Source: Coleophoma eucalyptorum
Lineage: Eukaryota > Ascomycota > Leotiomycetes > Helotiales > Dermateaceae
Assembly (NCBI GenBank): GCA_026120035.1
Contig: JALRME010000008.1
Location: forward strand, 372,001 to 436,000
Reading direction: 5' to 3'
DNA: 64,000 nucleotides
Shown here: piece after piece, positions 56,669 through 64,000 of the stretch
Layout: each line of letters begins with the position of its first letter
Position numbering within the stretch: the stretch's first letter is position 1
The notes under the pieces: generated by a model
Told to the model about the DNA's origin: nothing
Database searches by the model: none
What the model saw: the letters and a program-made list of their open reading frames with translations, nothing else
Program-made: the position numbers and the translations under genes

Positions 56669-58821
56669 ATGGTTCAACCACATCCTCGTGAAGGCATAAA
56701 AGCCGCATTTCCCGGGCCTTGGGATCGCTACAATTTCTCACCAGCGTCACGAATCCAACATCCTGTGCGGGTATATCAAACCACTGGGTTTGTAGAGAGT
56801 CCTACCAATGCGCTTGATTTTCAAAGCACCATCATCAAAAGCGTTCCTCAGAGTAATGGCTGGACATCTGAAACCCCAATCTACTCCTCGGTAACCTACG
56901 ATTTTGGCAAAGAGGCCTGCGGCCCTATAACTGTCAAATCGTCATCGAAGTCGACCAAAGGCCAGACCGTAGGACTTTCATATTCAGAAAGCTCCGAATG
57001 GGTGGGATTTGACAGTGATGAGAGTGCGAGCTTGCGGCCTTCTGTGAGCGACGGCCATGACGAATTTACCATTGGGCCCGATGAAACATATACCGTGCCA
57101 TTGGAGAAGCAACGCGGTGCCTTTCGCTATGTTACCATTTTTACCAAGGACGCAGATGCCATCTTGGAATTGATCGAAATCTCTGCTGAGTTCACGTCGA
57201 TGCCGCACTGGGAAGATTTAAGGGCATATCCCTCTTACTTCTTTTCGAGTGATGATCTCCTCAACCGCATCTGGTATGCTGGAGCATATACAAATCAATT
57301 GTCTACCATTACTAAAGATCAAGGTCGACGATGTGAGCTTAATTCTGGATGGTTGAACAATGCTATCTGCTGCACTTCGGGCGAGACCGTTATCACTGAT
57401 GCTCCGAGGCGTGACCGGACGGTGTGGGCCGGCGATCTTGCAATTGTGGTTTGGTCTCAATTTGCAACGATTAATGATTCCATTTCGATGAAAAATGCCT
57501 TGGATACTCTTTTTGGGGTCCAGAGCACCAATGGCCATTTCCCCTGGGCAGGGCCACCTATATGTCATGATAGTGTTAGTGACATTGCAAAGTTGGATAC
57601 TTGGCCATATGTTTCAGACTCTTATCACCTATGGACTATCTTAGTGTCTCGACACTTTTATCATATCACTGGTGATATTGAATGGCTGAAAAGCCGATGG
57701 AATGCTATTGTTCTTGGGTTGGAACTTGCTATAACAAAGGTCAGTTCTTCGATTTATCACTAATCTCTTACTTTAGATATAATACCTAGTTCTGAGCTAA
57801 CGTAGACTAGTTCAAACCCGAAGAGGGTCTCTATTACTGCAAAGAAGCCCTAGACTGGGGTCGCTCCTCTATTACAGGCTACAATCTATCCTGTAATATA
57901 CTGTTCCATGAAACTCTAATACAGCTTTCTTCGCTTGCTCAGATCCTCAATCAAGCCGACCTAGCTACACGCTGGAAAACGCTCGCTGACACGTTAAAAC
58001 CTAATCTTGAGAAATTCTGGGATGAGCCCACGGGCCTCTACTTTGACAATATTTCGTCAACTTCCCCCGGAAGGCATCTCTACCCGCAGGACGGCAACTC
58101 CCTTGCCTGTTGGTTTGGCATCGCCAACTCTTTGCGCTCGAAAGTCATCACATCCAACCTCAAGAAGCGGTGGGGGCCTTACGGACCAGTGAACCCCGAG
58201 TGTTCGGGTCCAGTCTCTCCATTCATCTCTGGTTTCGAGCTGCAGGCGCTCGTCAAAGCGGATAAGATGCACGATGCATTAGAAATGATTCGAACAGCGT
58301 GGGGTTGGATGTTGAACAATCCAAACAGCACGGGCTCTACTATGCTAGAAGCGTGGTATTCGGATGGATCCATCACATATCCATTCTACCCGGACAAGCC
58401 AAGCTACATTTCACACTGCCATCCATTTTCCACCGGGCCCTTACTAGTGTTGACTTTTGACGTGCTGGGAATCAATTTTACGGATGGGGAAATGGCAGGG
58501 GGTAAAAATTGGGAATTTCGCCCTACCCCAGGCGATCTCGAAACTTGTGAAGGTGGTTTGACGGGCAAGTATGGCTTGTATTCCGCGGGTTGGGAAAAGC
58601 GTCGCGTAAATGGGCGGATTGCTTTCCAATGCTGGGTTGAAGCACCGAGAGGGACGACAGGGCGAATCAGAATCCCGCTTTATGATTCCCTAGATTCAAC
58701 AGTGAGATGTAAATGTGCTGTTATTATGGATGATACTGTCTTAAAATGCGATGTAAGCGATGGGTATGCTTGGGTTGTTAATATAGAGGGTGGAGAAAGG
58801 CGCCATTTCAAGCTGCAATAG
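56669..58821 (+). CDS. GH78-like alpha-L-rhamnosidase / six-hairpin glycosidase
   Basis: Two exons (56669-57739, 57811-58821) join in frame to 693 residues. The N-terminal half has a beta-sandwich (YDFGKEACGPITV, GAFRYVTIF). The (alpha/alpha)6 barrel begins at LLNRIWYAGAYTNQL; DAPRRDRTVWAGDL matches the acidic DxPxRDRxxWxGD segment of fungal GH78-like enzymes. Later barrel segments include TWPYVSDSYHLWT and the C-terminal STMLEAWYSDGS and HPFSTGPLLVLTF. No signal peptide, so it probably acts on imported glycosides in the cytosol, fitting the transporter nearby. Exact sugar specificity cannot be read. Confidence 0.88.
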
Positions 58822-60162
58822 AAATATTAAGAATATTTGAACAGAAATATAAATAGATGCAACCTTCCTCTCCATAATCGGTGCGACCATAGGCTTTTTT
58901 TCAATTGAGAAGAGTCACCCTATGACAAGTGTAATAGCAAGATGTTGTGTGCATGTCGAAGGATAGAGACCATAGACGCAAAGTACCATCATCATGGTAT
59001 ATCATCGACCGGGTGCTGGGACCGCTGGTAATGTTGAACCAGGCGTCAAATCAAAGCTTCTAGTACTGCGGCTAAGATCATTGGTGCAGGACAGAGATTA
59101 ATCGATTGCAAAGATTATGGCGAAGAGAGGGTACATATGAGGAGGCTGAGACAGAAGGACAAGCTTTTTGTCGAGGCGGTTCTCACTCAAGACATGTCAG
59201 AATAAAAACCCAGCCCCAACTGACTTTTACTAGTTTTATATCGAGTGTTGTGAAGTCTATTACATCATAGGAGCCCTAGCTGTGTAGAATTAGATAGGAT
59301 GCATGGCAAGCCGAGCTGATGCAGCCTACTATCGTACCTAGAATGCCTGTCATATTTTTAGACTTGCACAGCAAAGTTCGACCACTTATACACCCTACTA
59401 TTCTAGATTTTCGCTTGTCAGGAAATTAAAGACATGTGAATTTTTAGCTTTGCTTGTATAAAGTTTCCTACGCGATAAGGCAGTGAGTCGGCTCAGTTAT
59501 CGCTGTCATTCGTTAATGCGTTGTTTGTCAGCTTACGAGGCGTTGAAAGTTAGAAAGAAGGTTGCCACCCTTACTGCGAAATTCCATGTGTAGGTATAAG
59601 GTCCCAACAGTGTGCTCATAATGGAAAGTCAAGGCTCCCTAACTAAAGCCATGCGGAACTGCTGTGCATGAAGCAGCTATTCATTTACTGGCTTATAAGC
59701 AGGCTCCCAGAGAGTAGTGCACATTACTCGACTCCTCTTGCATTTACGTATATGTATGTATATGCTTCCAAAATAGTATTTTATAACTACATTGTTAGAT
59801 TGACGCTTAAGAAGCGATTTGAAACGATATGATGTAAGGGGTGAAATAAAGTCATTCAAAGTTCTGAAAGCTGGAAAAGTAAAAGTGCATCATCTAGGCA
59901 GACTCAACGAGCTGCGCCTTTAGTCGAATTACAATCCTCCCTGCATAAGATGGAAAGTTGGTAAAGGGCGTTCAACTGTACCTATCCTTAGGAGCACAGC
60001 CGCTCGCAGCGTGCAACATCATTCACGATATGAATACGAAAAAGCTGCTTTTTCTTTAAAATAACAGAATTGTACTCACACAGACAGTATTTACTAGCAT
60101 TTTGATCCCATCTGCCTATATATTTACCTCTAAACAAAAACACGCAGTCCAATCTCTTCACA
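58822..60162. other. Intergenic, no gene seen
   Basis: About 1.3 kb with only short, unconvincing open frames. No repeats or RNA genes recognised. Confidence 0.45.
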
Positions 60163-60702
60163 TTGGCATCCGCAATCCGTCGCAAACCTCTCAGAAGCGA
60201 GATTAACTATCAAGCTCTTAGAAATCCTCTTGGGCAAAATTGTGAATCGGCTGCTCTAGGAACGGAAGTCGCTTTGGCCTTATCCACAGTTCAGTCGAAC
60301 AACCAAGCACTCCCAAGCTCTATAACGCAGGATTACGAAACGACTATTCCTAGCGGCTATTCCATCGAAAGAATCCCTCACACAAGTATTCCTAATTGCA
60401 ACCCCGAATCAACTTTTTCTAGCAATGATGTTAGCGAACAACTCCCATTCCTAAGGTTTGCTGAGCACAGACACGAACAGGGTGCTCTTGGTTCTTATTT
60501 CGAAGACGATAACATATCAGACGTAACGTGTCATTCTATTCAACAACCATCTTTTTTAACAAGCACTACAAAGGCTCCTTCAGAGTATGTTGTGGATAAA
60601 AACGTCGAGACTCCTACTCAAGCATCCGAGATCAAGCTAGATCTTCAAAGTTCTGAAACTGAAAGCAAGTTTCTTGGACCATTCCGATCGGTTGCGTTTT
60701 AA
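60163..60702 (+). other. Unassigned open reading frame, possibly an exon
   Basis: An open run of about 180 codons ends in TAA at 60700-60702. It lacks an ATG near its 5' end; a possible acceptor (CACGCAG at 60141-60147) could make it a terminal exon. Composition is Ser/Thr/Glu-rich without a known domain, so it would be a disordered protein. No convincing upstream exon found. Confidence 0.3.
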
Positions 60703-62485
60703 TAGAGTCGGTTCCATAGGCCATTCGGAAAATATAGATTGATGAACAAGCAGTTCAATTTAATCCCGATCGCCATATCATTCCCGTTCATTATATTTGC
60801 CCTGTTGAACGCAAGCCTACATTCTCACGTTGTTAGGGTTATCTCATCACCCCACCCCCTCCCAAAGGCAACTATAGCGATGAGATCAGCTTGGGTGCAC
60901 TGCTTTCCTTACAGTAGCGCTGTCTTGCCCAACCAGAATTTTTCGTCGAGCTCCGTCTAAAGAAAGATTGAAAATGCTTCTATAACCACCATATTACCAC
61001 ACTCCCTACCCATAGTTCCGGCAGTAGGCCCTGCAGCAGAGTGACATGAAAGTTTCAGGGAATAGATAGTGTACTTCCCCATAATCGAGATAAACCTCTT
61101 ATAGATTTCCTACAGTTAGTAGTAAACCCACACGCGATCAGGCTTAACCCATCTAACTGTTCTGCATCTTAGCCTTGTGTATGAATCATAGCGAAGAAGC
61201 ATTATCAGTAGTAGAAGTAGGATAGATACCTAGACCTAAAAATGATATTATCGTTGTGATGGTTTCTGAGCATGATAATTGATTAGGTATATTAGAAAGA
61301 AGGGCCATGAAAGACACGACACGATACTTGAATAGACGGCTAAAGAGATGCACCACTTCAGTGATGAGATATCAAGATGCTATCTGCGTAAGATAACATA
61401 TAAATAAATTCGCCCTGGTATCCTCATCTCGCCGCTGCATATTTGGAAATTGTTTGGACGCTAGGGGACTCGTGCTTCCCCTACGCTAAACGAATACTCG
61501 GATCCCACTACTGCACTTTGCATCATATCTCTAACAGCAAGATACCACTACACAAGGTCATAAACGGAGAATTATTGCGGGCAACACCCCACTCCCCTTA
61601 TCTTATAGAACTATAGCGTTGGAGATTGTTCCTTCCAAAGGAATCGACATTCCTAGTTTGATCTCAGATCCAAGCAGAAGTGAGAGTTACATCGAGGGGA
61701 TGCGTTTGTAAAAGCTGATGTTGCCATAAGGTTAAGCGGGGCTTCGGGTTCCGCAGTGAATGGCAATGGCTCAATACACACGCCTAGGCTTATAAAGGCC
61801 GTTTTTATGGCCAGTTCGATTTTTTGCTTCGTTTATGCAGACCTTAACTACCACGTAGCTTCTCTATGATACAAATAGACCAGCTTTGTGCCCCATAGCA
61901 GTAAAAACTTAAACTTAAGTATTTAATTAGATGATATAACATGGATGATAACCACTCGAGTGTGTCTTGTTATTTTCAACTCTGTTCTTCACCTGTGAAG
62001 CTGTATTGATATCAGTAAGTGGGATTCGCGATAACTAAACTACCCCGCACCCATCCAGCTTCAGGTCAACGGCGGCGGTGAAGCTGGTAGGAACAAGAGT
62101 GCTCCACAAAAGATAGCCATCTTACTGGGAACCCCAACCTTCTTTATAGTACGAGGGCTTGTAGAACATGTCAGGTGTATCTTTCATAGTAATCAAAATA
62201 CTGTATTTGATAGATAAGGATATGCGAACCGGGGGCTTGGTAGACCTCATCCTCCAGACTGATCCACTTTGGGGTTCTTGGCGATATCGAAGTGAACTAG
62301 AAGACGCATATTCGGAAGGCATGTCGGAAGATCCCTATCTTCAGAGTTAATGGCCACGTCAATACATGTCCGAAGTCCCGAAGTCCGAAGTTGTAGCTAT
62401 ATAAGAGTAATGAAAGACAATCGTGAAACCTAGATTTTTGACCCTGTAGTCTACTCATAGGCAGTTATCATAGCCAATTACAAAC
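60703..62485. other. Intergenic, no gene seen
   Basis: About 1.8 kb, AT-rich. A 60-codon open frame at 62,168-62,350 is not recognised. No repeats identified by eye. Confidence 0.45.
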
Positions 62486-63481
62486 ATGCAGCTCTCCACG
62501 ATAGTCCTCTTGTTGAGCGCAGCTTCAGGTTGCATAGCCCATTTCACGATCCCAAATGATGACCAGGACATGTCTGGCTTGACAGTGAACAATATTCCCT
62601 GGGAGAAGCGTGTCCAGTATATGCGCAAGGTAATACGCCCGCTCATGAAATTGTTGGCCTCTGCTCATTTCAAAACTAGACCAATGAAGCGTTATACCGA
62701 CAGAGCGGACCGTAAGTACTGGGGGTTTCTCGAATAATCGGAAGACTAAACAATACTAATATCAGTAGATGCCCCTTTGCTTCCTTTGGTGCCATTATTG
62801 TGAATCACACCTCGGACGAGGTTGTATGTGAAGGCGCCAATTTCCGAACTGGAGATCCTACGAGTTAGTACCCATGGTTCGGTGTAGACTATAATGGCTC
62901 ATGTATACTAATGGGTTGGATAGTTCACGGAGAGATCTCAGCTATCAACGCGTGCACGGCTGTTTTTGCTGAGCAGGGCATGACACCTACGTAAGTGATT
63001 GTCTTGTCACGGCTCACATCGAATATGGTGCTGATCAGTTGTAGGGAGATTTACGCAGCCTGGGGTGAACTGTCCCTCTACACCAACGCTGAGTCTTGCC
63101 CTATGTGCGCCAGTGCCATACGGTGGTCAGGTTTCAAAGGTATGTAGTCTTATCGGTTCTGTTAACCTTAGAATTTTAAGGGAAATTTGATAGCTGACTT
63201 ATTTCCGCCCCCAATATACAGAGTATATCTACGGCACGACAATTCAGCACAACTACAATGTTGGTTGGGGTGTCATGACTCTGAGTAGCTATGATGTCTT
63301 CCAGCAGTCGCGGCAGCTTCCAGGCTATCAGACAATGATGCTTGGCAAAATTCTCACGAACGAGACTGACCCTCTGTTCTCATGGCAGTACAACGCAAGT
63401 GCACCTTGTCCCAATGGCTGTTTCCGGGTCCCTAGTGCTTCCAGAGGTGGTACTACATGCTCCAACACAACTTCCTCCTAG
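62486..63481 (+). CDS. Secreted cytidine/deoxycytidylate (guanine)-deaminase-like zinc enzyme
   Basis: Six exons (62486-62629, 62680-62711, 62766-62863, 62924-62990, 63045-63139, 63222-63481) join in frame to 231 residues. A signal peptide (MQLSTIVLLLSAASGCIA) is followed by CPFASFGAIIVNH, the zinc and proton-shuttle motif HGEISAINACT, and AESCPMCASAIRW with the paired cysteines. This is the CDA fold found in guanine and cytosine deaminases, here with export signal and a cysteine-containing tail (CPNGC). Without splicing the third intron, a stop appears in frame just after GDPTS; the intron (GTTAGT...TACTAAT...ATAG) removes it. Likely deaminates extracellular nucleobases or nucleosides; the substrate is unknown. 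Confidence 0.9.
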
Positions 63482-63570
63482 GAGAGACAACGTACAAACC
63501 ATTTAGCGGATGCTCCGTAGTCATCAATTATGCCATTATATATATTTATATCACAGAAAGACAGCCTCTA

Positions 63571-64000
63571 TTACAACTCCTTTTTCTTTTCTTGCTCTTC
63601 CACCGATGCTTTCAACAGTGCAAGATACTGATCCTGTTTCGCTTTTCTTTCCGCACGACGATCCGACTCTTTGTTCAAGGCTTCCAGTTCCGCTTTCCAA
63701 TAATCGTCAGTCGGAGGTTCTTCGCCTGGCGGTGCCCAATCAAATGGAATAATCTCCAGGTCCAGGGACATGAAGATGGGTTTCCATTGCTTACTATCTA
63801 CTAATTTCGAGTTTGAGACGCTGCGACCAGCTTCAACGCGGCCGTCATCAAGAACAGTATCCCAGGCATTTCGGATGCCAGTGTGGGATGTGGCTAAGGG
63901 TACCCATCCCAGTGGACTTGGGGGATGATCTTTCAAATACGAGACTTTGCGATCGCGCTTTCGGCGCCACTCGTTATATATTATTGTCGCCTCATCTTCC
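63571..64000 (-). CDS. Partial gene at right edge, unknown product
   Basis: C-terminal part of a gene running off the window; stop at 63571. The visible 140 or so residues are charged and Lys/Glu-rich at the end (RRAERKAKQDQYLALLKASVEEQEKKKEL), probably a helix or coiled coil, after a proline-rich part (PFDWAPPGEEPPTDDYW). I do not recognise the family. It is convergent with the deaminase gene, 89 bp apart. Confidence 0.6.
   Translation of the reverse strand, partial: EDEATIIYNEWRRKRDRKVSYLKDHPPSPLGWVPLATSHTGIRNAWDTVLDDGRVEAGRSVSNSKLVDSKQWKPIFMSLDLEIIPFDWAPPGEEPPTDDYWKAELEALNKESDRRAERKAKQDQYLALLKASVEEQEKKKEL

Noticed and set aside
60739..60960. 73-codon open frame with a hydrophobic start
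   Set aside because: Short, no domain, no partner exon; likely chance.
62864..62923. In-frame TAG suggesting the deaminase gene is a pseudogene
   Set aside because: The stop is inside a 60-bp intron with good donor, TACTAAT branch site and acceptor; removal restores the HGEIxAIN motif.

Overview
The window is nuclear DNA of a filamentous ascomycete (Pezizomycotina). The evidence is many short GT-AG introns of about 45-130 bp with CTAAC/CTAAT-like branch sites, four fungal Zn2Cys6 transcription factors, fungal-type NLR (STAND) genes, an ABCC transporter, MFS sugar transporters and short intergenic spaces. The gene types would suit a Leotiomycetes-like species, but that placement is a guess. 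I see no tRNA, rRNA, CRISPR or intact transposon. I assembled gene models by joining exons by hand and checking that the joined length divides by three.

Layout, left to right. At 0.5-3.7 kb is a nine-exon tail-anchored protein with two serine-hydrolase domains. At 4.5-10.5 kb are a Nudix hydrolase, a sugar-transporter-like MFS protein, an AhpD/CMD-like protein and a frameshifted short-chain dehydrogenase. At 11.7-14.8 kb is a NACHT-ankyrin NLR whose repeat array ends in stop codons followed by decayed repeats. At 15.6-20.6 kb is an ABCC transporter. At 22.7-25.9 kb are a frameshifted secreted beta-propeller gene and remnants of another dehydrogenase. At 26.4-29.9 kb are an aldo-keto reductase, a 30-bp tandem repeat and an HD-domain gene. 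At 30.7-34.2 kb is a second NLR: TIR/SEFIR-like start, NB-ARC, TPR repeats.

At 34.7-49.7 kb is a run of three Zn2Cys6 regulators with an FAD monooxygenase, a threonine aldolase, an HxxxD acyltransferase and an S66 (LD-carboxypeptidase/MccF-like) peptidase. It resembles a small biosynthetic cluster without a visible PKS, NRPS or terpene backbone gene. At 50.3-58.8 kb are a HAD dehalogenase-like gene, an MFS sugar transporter, a fourth Zn2Cys6 regulator and a divergent GH78-like alpha-L-rhamnosidase, which reads as a glycoside-uptake and cleavage unit. At 58.8-62.5 kb I see almost nothing coding. At 62.5-63.5 kb is a six-exon secreted cytidine/guanine-deaminase-like protein, and a partial gene leaves the right edge.

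The left half (to about 34 kb) is accessory in character: two NLRs with near-identical internal repeats and stop-truncated arrays, and several broken metabolic genes. The right half is denser, with intact metabolic genes next to their own regulators.
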